From: Bradyrhizobium sp. AUGA SZCCT0158
GTDB taxonomy: Bacteria > Pseudomonadota > Alphaproteobacteria > Rhizobiales > Xanthobacteraceae
Reading direction: 5' to 3'
Assembly: GCF_018130065.1 (NCBI RefSeq)
Contig: NZ_JAFCME010000017.1
Location: 111,792-175,791, forward strand
Length of the DNA: 64,000 nt
Part shown: positions 41,956-50,482 of the stretch, piece by piece
How positions within the stretch are numbered: the first letter of the stretch is position 1
Layout of the letters: the number at the start of each line of letters is the position of its first letter
Position numbers and translations under genes: made by a program
The notes under the pieces: model-generated
Databases searched by the model: none
What the model was told of the DNA's origin: nothing
The model's input: the letters and a program-made list of their open reading frames with translations, nothing else

Positions 41956-43059
41956 ATGATGTTGACGGCCATAGGTTTGATGAGCGGTACCTCGCTCGAC
42001 GGGGTCGATGTCGCCATGATCGAAACCGATGGCCGGAAAGTCCGGGCTTTTGGGCCATCCGGATATCGACCCTACAGCGAAATGGAGCGCCGCCTGCTGC
42101 GCCAGGCGCTGTACGAGGCCGTCAACCTGCCGCAGCGCGATGCGCGGCCTGGCGTCCTGCGGGACGCCGAACAGGCCGTCACTTTGGCCCATGCCGAGGC
42201 GGTGGCGGCCTTTACCGCGCAACACCGCATTTCCGCCCAGGACATCGACATCGTCGGCTTTCACGGCCAGACCGTGCTGCACCGGCCCGAGCGCCGATTG
42301 ACGGTACAGATCGGCGATGCCGCAGCCTTGGCAAAGGCGATCCACATCCCCGTCATGCATGATTTCCGCGCCGCCGACGTCGCTGCCGGCGGGCAGGGCG
42401 CGCCGTTCGTGCCGGTCTATCACCGCGCGCTGGCCCAGTCGCTCGAGCGCGAGGGTCCGATCGTCGTGGTTAACATCGGCGGGGTCTCCAACATCACCTA
42501 TATCGACGGGACCGACACGCTGATCGCCTGCGACACCGGGCCCGGCAACGCGCTGCTCGACGACCACATGTACCGTGTCCTGAACCAGCGCTTCGACACC
42601 GCCGGCCAGACCGCCGCGCAAGGCAAGGTCAATGACGCCTGGATTGCCCGCGCGCTGGCGCTGCCGTTCTTCACAAGACCGCCGCCCAAATCGCTCGACC
42701 GCAATGATTTTGCCGCGCTCAAGGTCGACGGGATGTCGCCCGCGGACGGCGCCGCGACCCTGACCGCGTTCACGGCCGCATCGATCGCCCGGATCGTGCC
42801 GCTGCTGCCGAAGGTGCCGAAGAGCTGGATCGTGGCCGGCGGCGGCGCCCGCAACCTGACCATGCTGCGGATGCTGCGCGATCGGCTTCAGCCTGCGGCC
42901 GTCGAGGCTGCGGATGGGCTCGGCTGGGCCTCGGATGCGATCGAGGCGCAGGCCTTCGGCTTCCTCGCGGCGCGAGGGCTCAAAGGCCTGCCGCTGAGCT
43001 ATCCGGCCACCACGGGGGTGCCGATCCCGATGACCGGGGGGCTGATGGCCCGGCCGTAG
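41956..43059 (+). CDS. anmK: anhydro-N-acetylmuramic acid kinase
   Basis: AnmK opens and phosphorylates 1,6-anhydro-MurNAc released in wall turnover, giving MurNAc-6-phosphate for recycling. The 367 residues begin with the phosphate-binding GLMSGTSLDGVDVAMIET and have the domain motifs IVGFHGQTVLHRP, VVNIGGVSNITYI, CDTGPGNALLDD and WIVAGGGARNLTM, all expected in the family. The ATG at 41956 was chosen; a second ATG follows at once. The murQ partner is not in the window. Confidence 0.95.
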   Translation: MMLTAIGLMSGTSLDGVDVAMIETDGRKVRAFGPSGYRPYSEMERRLLRQALYEAVNLPQRDARPGVLRDAEQAVTLAHAEAVAAFTAQHRISAQDIDIVGFHGQTVLHRPERRLTVQIGDAAALAKAIHIPVMHDFRAADVAAGGQGAPFVPVYHRALAQSLEREGPIVVVNIGGVSNITYIDGTDTLIACDTGPGNALLDDHMYRVLNQRFDTAGQTAAQGKVNDAWIARALALPFFTRPPPKSLDRNDFAALKVDGMSPADGAATLTAFTAASIARIVPLLPKVPKSWIVAGGGARNLTMLRMLRDRLQPAAVEAADGLGWASDAIEAQAFGFLAARGLKGLPLSYPATTGVPIPMTGGLMARP

Positions 43060-43081
43060 CGGCCGGGATCAAGATCTGTTG

Positions 43082-43140
43082 TGCAACTGCATTGATCTTG
43101 ACGACTACATGCACGTGCATCTAATTTGATGCAAATGCAT
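43082..43140. promoter_or_regulatory. three copies of TGCANNTGCAT before the glutathione transferase gene
   Basis: TGCAACTGCAT (43082-43092), TGCACGTGCAT (43110-43120) and TGCAAATGCAT (43130-43140) lie in the 117-nt gap after anmK. The last ends 36 nt before the transferase start at 43177. The middle copy extends to the perfect palindrome ATGCACGTGCAT. A set of spaced identical sites is what an operator array looks like; the regulator is not known. Confidence 0.55.
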
Positions 43141-43176
43141 GAAGCGAGCCGTTTGGCCTCGCCCTTGGAGGTCGTC

Positions 43177-43854
43177 ATGACGGCAAAACTCACTTTGATC
43201 AGCCACAAGCTTTGTCCCTACGTTCAGCGCGCCGTTATCGCGCTGAACGAGAAGGGTGTGCCGTTCGAGCGCGTCGATATCGACCTCGCCAACAAGCCGG
43301 ACTGGTTCCTGAAGTTGTCGCCGCTCGGCAAGGTGCCGGTGCTGATCGTGCGCAGCGAGGACGGCGAGGTCGCGCTGTTCGAGAGCAACGTGATCTGCGA
43401 GTACATCGAGGAAACCCAAACGGGTGCAAAACTGCATCCGCAGGACGCGTTGCAGCGGGCGCAGCACCGCGCATGGATGGAATTCGGCTCGACGATCCTG
43501 AGCGAGCTGTGGGGCCTCGAGACGACAGGCGATGCCGCGGTGTTTGAAGCCAAACGCGTCGCGGTGGCCGCGAAGTTCGCACGCGTCGAGGAGGCGCTGG
43601 GTTCGGGTCCATTCTTTGCCGGCGAGAAATTTAGTCTCGTGGACGCCGTGTTCGCGCCAATCTTCCGCTACTTCGATGTGTTCGACGAACTGATCGACCT
43701 CTCGATCTTCGCAGAGACGCCGAAGGTGCGCGCATGGCGGACGGAACTGGCAAAACGGGACAGTGTCCGCAACGCCGTCGGCACCGACTATCCACAATTG
43801 CTGCACGCGTTCCTGGTTCGCCATAACGCGCACATGCTGAAATTGGCAGCGTGA
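43177..43854 (+). CDS. glutathione S-transferase family protein
   Basis: A cytoplasmic glutathione transferase, 225 residues. The N-terminal thioredoxin-like domain has SHKLCPYVQRAVIALNEKGV, with the CPYxxR pattern typical of omega-like enzymes (active-site Cys), then LSPLGKVPVLIV (cis-Pro) and ALFESNVICEYIEE (Glu-Ser glutathione contacts). The rest is the helical C-domain. The start at 43177 has GGAGG upstream; an upstream in-frame ATG at 43126 overlaps the repeated TGCANNTGCAT motifs and is unlikely. A long hairpin at 43859-43946 follows. Confidence 0.92.
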   Translation: MTAKLTLISHKLCPYVQRAVIALNEKGVPFERVDIDLANKPDWFLKLSPLGKVPVLIVRSEDGEVALFESNVICEYIEETQTGAKLHPQDALQRAQHRAWMEFGSTILSELWGLETTGDAAVFEAKRVAVAAKFARVEEALGSGPFFAGEKFSLVDAVFAPIFRYFDVFDELIDLSIFAETPKVRAWRTELAKRDSVRNAVGTDYPQLLHAFLVRHNAHMLKLAA

Positions 43855-43858
43855 ACGC

Positions 43859-43946
43859 GTAGGATGGGTTGAGCTCTTCGCGAAACCCATCACTCATTCT
43901 CGGGCAGCAATAGATGGGTTTCGCGAAGGAGCTCAACCCATCCTAC
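43859..43946. repeat. GTAGGATGGGTT-type palindromic repeat (large hairpin) between convergent genes
   Basis: The left arm (43859-43891) begins GTAGGATGGGTTGAGC and the right arm (43913-43946) ends GCTCAACCCATCCTAC. They pair over 33 bp with one bulged G around a 21-nt loop. It lies between the stop of the glutathione transferase (43854) and the stop of the convergent DUF1697 gene (43951), so it may also end both transcripts. The form is like the hairpin at 55953-56045. Confidence 0.85.
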
Positions 43947-43950
43947 AATT

Positions 43951-44463
43951 CTACAATTCCGTGGCCATTTTCGCGAGCGTCGCGATCGTGTTCATGTTGC
44001 GCGCGGTGCCTGCTTTCGCGGCAGGGATCACCAGTTTCGATCGCCCGATGCCGTCGCCGTAGTGGACGAAGATCTCGCGCGAGCCCAATCCGATTTCTTC
44101 GTCCTTGCGGCCTTTGACGGCGGCCAGCGTATCGGCCGGTGGCTTGGCATCGAGGAATATCGCTACCGTCCGGTTGCCCGGCGCCTTTGGAAACGGATTG
44201 TTGTTCAGAACGGCCTGCATCTCGGCCGCGGTGCGCACCATGACGCCGACGGCTTTGCCGGCATAGGCTTCAAGCCGCGCTTCGAGCGCCTTCTTGACCG
44301 CAGATTCGGATTTGCGGCTCGTGAACACCACATTGCCGCTGGCGATGTAGGTGCGGACGCTATCGAACCCGAGCGCCTCGCACATCGTCTTGAGCCCGCT
44401 CATCGGCAGCTTGCCGGTGCCGCCGACATTGACGGCACGCAGCAAAGCGACGAAGGCGGTCAT
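43951..44463 (-). CDS. DUF1697 family protein
   Basis: A 170-residue cytoplasmic protein of unknown function with the DUF1697 start, TAFVALLRAVNVGGTGKLPM, and the following LGFDSVRTYIASGNVVFTS. The family is widespread and has no assigned activity. The start ATG at 44463 lies 15 nt after the stop of the hydrolase gene on the same strand, so the two form an operon. Confidence 0.9.
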   Translation of the reverse strand: MTAFVALLRAVNVGGTGKLPMSGLKTMCEALGFDSVRTYIASGNVVFTSRKSESAVKKALEARLEAYAGKAVGVMVRTAAEMQAVLNNNPFPKAPGNRTVAIFLDAKPPADTLAAVKGRKDEEIGLGSREIFVHYGDGIGRSKLVIPAAKAGTARNMNTIATLAKMATEL

Positions 44464-44478
44464 CGCAAACGGCTTGAT

Positions 44479-45126
44479 TTAGCGGACGTTGGCGAGCCGC
44501 ATGTCGAGATAGCCGGTCACCGTTTCCATCAGCGGCTGCAATTTGCCGTCGAAGAAATGGTTGGCGCCGGGGATGACCTGCTGGTCGATCACGATGCCCT
44601 TTTGCGTCTTGAGCTTCTCGACCAGCGTGTTGACGTCCTTCGGCGGCACCACCGCATCCTTTTCGCCATGCACGATCAGGCCCGACGACGGGCAGGGCGC
44701 GAGGAACGAGAAGTCGTAGAGATTGGCCGGCGGCGCGATCGAAATAAAACCTTCGACCTCGGGCCGGCGCATCAACAGCTGCATGCCGATCCAGGCGCCG
44801 AACGAAAAGCCCGCGACCCAGCAGGCGCGCGCTTCGGGATTGATGGTCTGCGCCCAGTCGAGCGCGGACGCCGCGTCCGACAATTCGCCGGTGCCGTGGT
44901 CGAACGATCCCTGGCTGCGGCCGACGCCGCGGAAATTGAAGCGCAGCACCGAAAAGCCGCGATGCGCGAAGGCGTAGTAGCACTGGTAGACGATCTGGTG
45001 ATTCATCGTGCCGTGAAACTGCGGATGCGGATGCAGGATCATCGCGATCGGCGCGTTCTTCTGCTTCGCCGGATGATAGCGGCCTTCGAGACGGCCTGCG
45101 GGACCGGTGAAAATAACTTCGGGCAT
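44479..45126 (-). CDS. alpha/beta hydrolase
   Basis: A 215-residue serine hydrolase of the short alpha/beta type without lid, near dienelactone hydrolase-like proteins. The nucleophile elbow is VAGFSFGAWIG (Ser in GxSxG), an Asp follows in HGEKDAVVPP and the His in PGANHFFDGK. An N-terminal HPHPQFHGTMNHQIVY may form the oxyanion region. The substrate is unknown. The DUF1697 gene follows on the same strand. The 260 nt upstream to 45387 show no gene. Confidence 0.88.
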   Translation of the reverse strand: MPEVIFTGPAGRLEGRYHPAKQKNAPIAMILHPHPQFHGTMNHQIVYQCYYAFAHRGFSVLRFNFRGVGRSQGSFDHGTGELSDAASALDWAQTINPEARACWVAGFSFGAWIGMQLLMRRPEVEGFISIAPPANLYDFSFLAPCPSSGLIVHGEKDAVVPPKDVNTLVEKLKTQKGIVIDQQVIPGANHFFDGKLQPLMETVTGYLDMRLANVR

Positions 45127-45386
45127 GGATGATCCTTGGAAGTGCTTCTTGGCGACGGAATTGATCCGCGGAGAAACGGCAATCAGGCGTCGTTTGGGAG
45201 ATGCGCGCGCGGCGCCCCGTGAACTGTCGGCCGCGTTCTAACATGAGGCGAGGGGCAAAAAGCAAGGTTTTTATGCGCCCGCAGCCGGGCAAGGGTGAAT
45301 CCGGCGCCGGGGATAAGTATTTGATGGATTTTAGAGATTTCTTTTCGCCGAGAGCCGCCTCGGTGCCGCCATGGCAAGTCGGCCGC

Positions 45387-46328
45387 TCAACTTGAAGCGG
45401 TAATGCGTTCAAGCGAGGCGATGGCGTTGCGGTAGCGCCGGCTGCCCACAGCGGTCTGTCCGGTGTCGAAGGTAAGCTCGAAATCTCCCGATGGCTTCAA
45501 CGCCACGGCGGTCACCCGGTCGAGATTGGCCAGCCGTGTGCGGTGGACGCGTGCCAGTTTGAAGCGCGCAAGCTGAGCCTCGGCCGCTGCCAGCGTTCCG
45601 CGGACCAAATGGCCTCGACCATCGGCGAGGCTATATTCGACATAGTTCCCGGCCGAACTGATCCAGATAATCTCTTTGGGTTCGATGCGGATGCGGGTGG
45701 TGCCGTCGCGAAGCCAGACCATATGCGGCAGCTCTTCGGCTGCCGTGGCGGGGGCGGCCGCCGCAACCGCCCCGATCTCCCGTCGGCTGTCGATCAGCCA
45801 CATGCCGCCACCGATCAACAGGCAGGTGACCGCGTCCTTGCGAGCCTCATAGAGCACGGTCGCGAGCGAGAGGTGGAAATCATAGCTGCCGCCGAGCATC
45901 CACAGCACGAGTTTACGCAACGCCACCATCCCGGTGATGTGCACGGCGGAGAAGACGATGATCGCCGCGATCACCAGCGCGATACGGACCAGCCCGCGCG
46001 GTTCCCGGCGGATTCGCCTGACGGCGGCGAACAGGGCCGGCGCCAGCAGGATGATGACGGCAATGCTGGTCATCTCCCAGAGCAGCGGCGTCTTGAGGTT
46101 ATACGGGCCGCCGCGCCGGGCGATGTCGTCCGCGATCGACAGCGCATTGACGCTGCCGATCGCAAGCGCGACCGCCCCGACCCCGGCATAGACCAGCCAG
46201 TCGGCGCCGGTTATCCCGCGAAGCAATCCGCTGGTCCCACGCGAGGTCGTCTCGTCCCAAGCAGGCTGGTTTTGATCCCAAACCGGCTCGACGCCACGGC
46301 CATCAGGCGCATTTTTGACGTCGGTCAT
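45387..46328 (-). CDS. membrane-bound LytTR-domain transcriptional regulator
   Basis: A regulator with four predicted membrane helices (about residues 35-55, 75-97, 107-137 and 147-172) and a C-terminal LytTR DNA-binding domain (about 210-310). The LytTR part shows PKEIIWISSAGNYVEYSL, VRGTLAAAEAQL and FKLARVHRTRLANLDRV. It has no receiver domain, so the membrane part probably senses directly. The start ATG is at 46326-46328. It is divergent from an acyltransferase gene with only 31 nt between, so it likely regulates that gene and itself. Confidence 0.88.
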   Translation of the reverse strand: MTDVKNAPDGRGVEPVWDQNQPAWDETTSRGTSGLLRGITGADWLVYAGVGAVALAIGSVNALSIADDIARRGGPYNLKTPLLWEMTSIAVIILLAPALFAAVRRIRREPRGLVRIALVIAAIIVFSAVHITGMVALRKLVLWMLGGSYDFHLSLATVLYEARKDAVTCLLIGGGMWLIDSRREIGAVAAAAPATAAEELPHMVWLRDGTTRIRIEPKEIIWISSAGNYVEYSLADGRGHLVRGTLAAAEAQLARFKLARVHRTRLANLDRVTAVALKPSGDFELTFDTGQTAVGSRRYRNAIASLERITASS

Positions 46329-46359
46329 CCAACTTCGTCGCACATTGAGGGATCAAGCC

Positions 46360-47574
46360 ATGTGGCAGCAAACCATATCACAATCACCGGACAGCGCTCC
46401 CGGCTCCGATCGGCGCATCGATCTCGACTGGGTGCGGATCGCAGCCTTCGGCCTCCTGATCTTCTACCATGTCGGCATGCTCTACGTTTCCTGGGGCTTC
46501 CACATCAAGAGCGCGCATCGGATCGTTGCGCTGGAACCGGTGATGCTGGTGCTCAATCCGTGGCGGCTGGCGCTGTTGTTCCTGGTTTCGGGCGTGGCGA
46601 CCCGCTTCATGCTGGGCAAATACAAACTGGGGCCGCTGCTGCGGTCGCGGTCGGCGCGGCTATTGATACCCCTGGTGTTCGGCATGCTGGTGATCGTGCC
46701 GTCGCAGGCCTATGACCAGATCGTCGAGGCGCTTGGCTATCCGGCCGGCTTCGTCGATTTCTACCAGCGGCATTATTTCGCTTTCGGGCCGCAATTCTGC
46801 CCAACCCCCTGCATCCTGCTGCCGACCTGGAACCATCTCTGGTTCGTAGCCTATCTGTGGGTCTACACGGTGGCGCTGGGCGGCGTGCTGTGGCTGGCTC
46901 CGGGGCTTCTCGGCTGGATCGAGCGGCGGCTGGCATCCGCGCTGTCGGGCGTGCTGCTGCTGGTCGTGCCGCCGCTGCTGCTTGCGGCCTATCGCCTGGT
47001 CCTGCTGCCGCACTTTCCATCGACGCACGCGCTGTTCGGCGACTGGTACAATCACGCGCTGTTCGCGACCGTCTTCCTGTTCGGCTTCGTGCTGGTCCGC
47101 GCTACGGCCGTCTGGGAGGCGATGGAGCGTCTGCGCTGGCTGGCGCTGTCGCTGGCGGCCGGATTCTTTTTGTCCTTTCTCGCCGTGCGGGCGAACAGGT
47201 ACGGCGGCGTGCCGCTGAAAATGTATGCCGGCGTTGCCTACGCTTCTTATCAATGGCTTTGCATGGTCGCGCTGCTCGGCTTCGCGCGGCGATGGCTGAC
47301 CGCGGATTCGCCGGCGCGGCGCTATCTCACCGATGCGATCTTCCCGTATTACATCGTGCACCAGACCGCGATCATCATGATTGCGCATGCTTTGCACGGA
47401 CAGGGTCTGCCAGCCTGGCTTGAGGCGGGGATCGTCATTTTTGGAACGATCGCGGCCTGTGTGGCGACCTATGAGATCGTTCGGCGCGTCACTATCTTGA
47501 GGCCCTTGTTCGGATTGCGGATGGCATCCGAACCGGCCATGCCGGTGCGGGCGAGGAGCCAGCCCGCGCAATGA
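46360..47574 (+). CDS. acyltransferase 3-family membrane protein
   Basis: A multi-helix membrane acyltransferase of the OafA/OpgC type that adds acyl groups to sugars of surface glycans or glucans. The 404 residues start MWQQTISQSPDSAPGSDRR and have RIDLDWVRIAAFGLLIFYHV (with the conserved Arg-Asp and active-site His region), FLVSGVATRFMLG and a chain of about ten membrane segments. Its substrate is unknown. The start at 46360 was chosen because the upstream in-frame ATG overlaps the divergent gene. It is divergent from the LytTR regulator. Confidence 0.88.
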   Translation: MWQQTISQSPDSAPGSDRRIDLDWVRIAAFGLLIFYHVGMLYVSWGFHIKSAHRIVALEPVMLVLNPWRLALLFLVSGVATRFMLGKYKLGPLLRSRSARLLIPLVFGMLVIVPSQAYDQIVEALGYPAGFVDFYQRHYFAFGPQFCPTPCILLPTWNHLWFVAYLWVYTVALGGVLWLAPGLLGWIERRLASALSGVLLLVVPPLLLAAYRLVLLPHFPSTHALFGDWYNHALFATVFLFGFVLVRATAVWEAMERLRWLALSLAAGFFLSFLAVRANRYGGVPLKMYAGVAYASYQWLCMVALLGFARRWLTADSPARRYLTDAIFPYYIVHQTAIIMIAHALHGQGLPAWLEAGIVIFGTIAACVATYEIVRRVTILRPLFGLRMASEPAMPVRARSQPAQ

Positions 47575-47587
47575 TTGGCCGCCTGGA

Positions 47588-47729
47588 AGCGTTTTCGAGC
47601 GAAGTGGATGCCGGTTCGCACAGCAATCAAGTTTACGCAGATTGCGTAGACTTATCTGCGGTAGAAAACGCGTCAAAACAAGAGACTAGAGCTTCGGTTC
47701 TGATTCAATCAGAACCGATAATGCTCTAG
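47588..47729. repeat. copy D of the dispersed repeat, long form, before the suf operon
   Basis: Begins AGCGTTTTCGAGCGAAGTGG and continues CCGGTTCGCA, then about 45 bp of extra DNA, then AGAAAACGCGTCAAAACAAG and the palindrome CGGTTCTGATTCAATCAGAACCG (11-bp arms, 1-nt centre; 47694-47716). The extra DNA holds AAGTTTACGCAGATTGCGTA followed by GACTT, a near-perfect palindrome. So this copy, like copy A, has a palindrome inserted in its middle. It lies just before the cysteine desulfurase gene. Confidence 0.75.
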
Positions 47730-47750
47730 GGAAACGTGCTAAGACGGCGC

Positions 47751-48911
47751 ATGCCCGACCGGATCTATCTCGACTGGAACGCGACCACGCCGCTTCGCCC
47801 GGAAGCCAAGGCGGCGATGGCGGCGGCCTGGGAGTTCGCCGGCAACCCGTCCTCGGTCCACGCCGAGGGCCGCCAGGCGCGCCGGCTGGTCGAGGACGCC
47901 CGCGCCGCGGTCGCCGCGGCGGTCGGCGCCCGGCCGCAGGACGTGGTCTTTTTGTCAGGTGGAACCGAGGCCAACGTGCTGGCGCTGACGCCGGGCTTGC
48001 GGCGGGGCGCGGGGCAGCCGGTTCAACGGCTGCTGGTGTCGGCCATCGAACACGCCTCTGTGCTGTCGGGCGGACGCTTTCCACCCGACACGATCAAGAC
48101 CATCAAGGTCACGGCCTCAGGCCTTGTTGACCTCGACCATCTGCGCGAGCTGTTGGACGGCCCTCCCGCGCTGGTATCGGTGATGCTGGCCAATAATGAG
48201 ACCGGTGCCATTCAGCCGGTGGCGGAGGTGGCCCGGATCGTCCATCAGGCCGGCGGGCTGCTGCATGTCGATGCGATCCAGGCATTCGGGAAAATAACCT
48301 TTGATATCAACTCGATCGAAGCCGATCTGATCACGCTTTCTGCGCACAAGATCGGCGGCCCCAAGGGTGTCGGTGCTGTGGTGTTGGCCGGGGACGTGCA
48401 GGGGCTGGAGCCGCTGCTGCGCGGCGGCGGACAGGAACTGGGCCGCCGGGCGGGCACCGAGAATGTGGCCGGGATTTCGGCGTTCGGGGCCGCTGCCAGA
48501 GCGGCGATGGCAGCGCTGGGCACGGATGCGGGACGGCTGCAGGGGCTGAAGGATCGCCTCGAGGACGGTCTGAAGCAGACGCCGGGGATGATCGTGTTCG
48601 CTGAACCTGCTCCGCGGTTGCCCAATACCACACTGTTCACCGTTCCCGGCCTAAAGGCCGAAACGGCCGTAATTGGCTTCGATCTCGCCGGTATTGCGGT
48701 ATCGTCTGGCTCGGCCTGCTCGTCGGGCAAGGTCCAGCCGTCGCATGTCCTGGACGCGATGGGCCAGGGCCGGGAACTGGCTCAGGGAGCTGTGCGGCTC
48801 AGTCTGGGGTGGTCTACATCACAGACAGAGATTGAATTGGCCCTCAAGGCTTGGCGAACGCTCGCCAATACCTTACTTAAGAGCGACGAAACACAGGTTG
48901 AACGGTTCTAA
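47751..48911 (+). CDS. cysteine desulfurase, NifS/IscS (group I) type
   Basis: A PLP enzyme that takes sulfur from cysteine for iron-sulfur clusters. The 386-residue protein starts MPDRIYLDWNATTPLRPEAK and has the PLP Lys in LSAHKIGGPKGVGAVV and the persulfide Cys in the mobile loop SSGSACSSGKVQPSHVL. The loop is group I type, unlike SufS at 52819. A GTG at 47736 with AGGGA upstream is an alternative start. It is the first gene of the suf operon. The 89 nt to sufB contain a fragment of the CGGTTCTGA-type repeat near 48917-48940. Confidence 0.92.
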   Translation: MPDRIYLDWNATTPLRPEAKAAMAAAWEFAGNPSSVHAEGRQARRLVEDARAAVAAAVGARPQDVVFLSGGTEANVLALTPGLRRGAGQPVQRLLVSAIEHASVLSGGRFPPDTIKTIKVTASGLVDLDHLRELLDGPPALVSVMLANNETGAIQPVAEVARIVHQAGGLLHVDAIQAFGKITFDINSIEADLITLSAHKIGGPKGVGAVVLAGDVQGLEPLLRGGGQELGRRAGTENVAGISAFGAAARAAMAALGTDAGRLQGLKDRLEDGLKQTPGMIVFAEPAPRLPNTTLFTVPGLKAETAVIGFDLAGIAVSSGSACSSGKVQPSHVLDAMGQGRELAQGAVRLSLGWSTSQTEIELALKAWRTLANTLLKSDETQVERF

Positions 48912-49000
48912 GCAATCGGTTCTGAACCAATCAGGATCGATCAGGCCGGAACCGCCGGATTGATCCACCGCGGTCCTTGAAACCGCGAGCGGAGGATGAA

Positions 49001-50482
49001 ATGGCTGCCGTACAGGAGACGGTCGATCGCGTCAGGCAGATCGACGTCGACCAATATCGATATGGATTTGAGACGCTGATCGAGTCCGACAAGGCTCCAA
49101 AAGGGCTGTCGGAAGACACCGTCCGCTTCATCTCCGCAAAAAAGAACGAGCCGGCCTGGATGCTGGAATGGCGTCTGGAGGCCTATCGCCGCTGGCTGAC
49201 CATGACCGAGCCGCAATGGGCCCGCGTCAACTATCCCAAGATCGATTACCAGGATCTCTATTACTATTCGGCGCCGAAGCCGAAGAAGACGATCGGTTCG
49301 CTCGACGAGATCGATCCCGACATCCTGAAGACCTACGAGAAGCTCGGCATTCCCTTGCGCGAAGTCGAGGTGCTGGAAGGCGTCGTACGCCCCGAGGGCC
49401 AGCGCAAGATCGCGGTCGACGCTGTCTTCGATTCGGTATCGGTCGCAACCACGTTCCAGAAGGAGCTGAAGCAGGCCGGCGTGATCTTCATGCCGATCTC
49501 GGAAGCGATCCGCGAACACCCTGAACTCGTGAAGAAGTATCTCGGCACGGTCGTGCCGACCTCGGACAATTATTTCGCGACGCTGAACTCGGCTGTCTTC
49601 TCCGACGGGTCGTTCGTCTACGTGCCGCCGGGCGTGCGCTGCCCGATGGAGTTGTCGACTTACTTCCGCATCAACGAGCGCAACACCGGCCAGTTCGAGC
49701 GCACGCTCATCATCGCCGACAAGGGCTCTTACGTCAGCTACCTCGAAGGCTGTACTGCGCCGCAGCGCGACGAGAACCAGCTGCACGCTGCCGTCGTCGA
49801 ACTCGTCACGCTCGACGATGCCGAGATCAAATATTCGACCGTGCAGAACTGGTACCCCGGCAACTCCGAAGGCAAGGGCGGCATCTACAATTTCGTCACC
49901 AAGCGTGGCGACTGCCGCGGCAACAATTCCAAGATATCCTGGACCCAGGTCGAGACCGGATCGGCGATCACCTGGAAATACCCGAGCTGCATCTTGCGCG
50001 GCGACAACTCGCGCGGCGAGTTCTATTCGATCGCGATTTCGAACGGTCACCAGCAGGTCGACTCCGGCACCAAGATGATCCATCTCGGCAAGAACACGAC
50101 GAGCCGGATCATCTCCAAGGGTATCGCCGCCGGCGTCTCGCAAAACACCTATCGCGGCCTCGTCACCGCCCACCGGAAAGCAACGGGCGCGCGCAACTTC
50201 ACCGCCTGCGATTCGCTCCTGATCGGCGATAAATGCGGCGCGCACACCGTGCCGTATGTGGAAGCCAAGAACTCCTCGGCGCTGTTCGAGCACGAAGCCA
50301 CCACGTCGAAGATTTCGGAAGACGTGCTGTTCTACTGCGTGCAGCGCGGGCTCAGCCAGGAAGAAGCCGTCGGCCTCGTGGTCAACGGTTTTGTGAAGGA
50401 CGTGCTGCAGCAACTGCCGATGGAGTTCGCGGTGGAAGCGCAGAAGCTGATCTCGATCTCGCTGGAGGGGAGTGTTGGCTGA
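49001..50482 (+). CDS. sufB: Fe-S cluster scaffold subunit SufB
   Basis: SufB forms the SufBC2D scaffold on which Fe-S clusters are built. The 493 residues start MAAVQETVDRVRQIDVDQYR at ATG 49001, with a strong GGAGG site 6-7 nt upstream. The beta-helix core has LEGCTAPQRDENQLHAAVVE and KYSTVQNWYPGN; the C-terminal region has RNFTACDSLLIGDKCGAHTV with the cysteine that takes part in cluster assembly in E. coli. The TGA stop overlaps the ATG of the next small gene by one base (TGATG), so translation is coupled. Confidence 0.97.
   Translation: MAAVQETVDRVRQIDVDQYRYGFETLIESDKAPKGLSEDTVRFISAKKNEPAWMLEWRLEAYRRWLTMTEPQWARVNYPKIDYQDLYYYSAPKPKKTIGSLDEIDPDILKTYEKLGIPLREVEVLEGVVRPEGQRKIAVDAVFDSVSVATTFQKELKQAGVIFMPISEAIREHPELVKKYLGTVVPTSDNYFATLNSAVFSDGSFVYVPPGVRCPMELSTYFRINERNTGQFERTLIIADKGSYVSYLEGCTAPQRDENQLHAAVVELVTLDDAEIKYSTVQNWYPGNSEGKGGIYNFVTKRGDCRGNNSKISWTQVETGSAITWKYPSCILRGDNSRGEFYSIAISNGHQQVDSGTKMIHLGKNTTSRIISKGIAAGVSQNTYRGLVTAHRKATGARNFTACDSLLIGDKCGAHTVPYVEAKNSSALFEHEATTSKISEDVLFYCVQRGLSQEEAVGLVVNGFVKDVLQQLPMEFAVEAQKLISISLEGSVG

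Noticed and set aside
45127..45386. short open frames in the gap before the hydrolase gene
   Set aside because: No ribosome sites or recognisable sequence in either direction; treated as promoter DNA.
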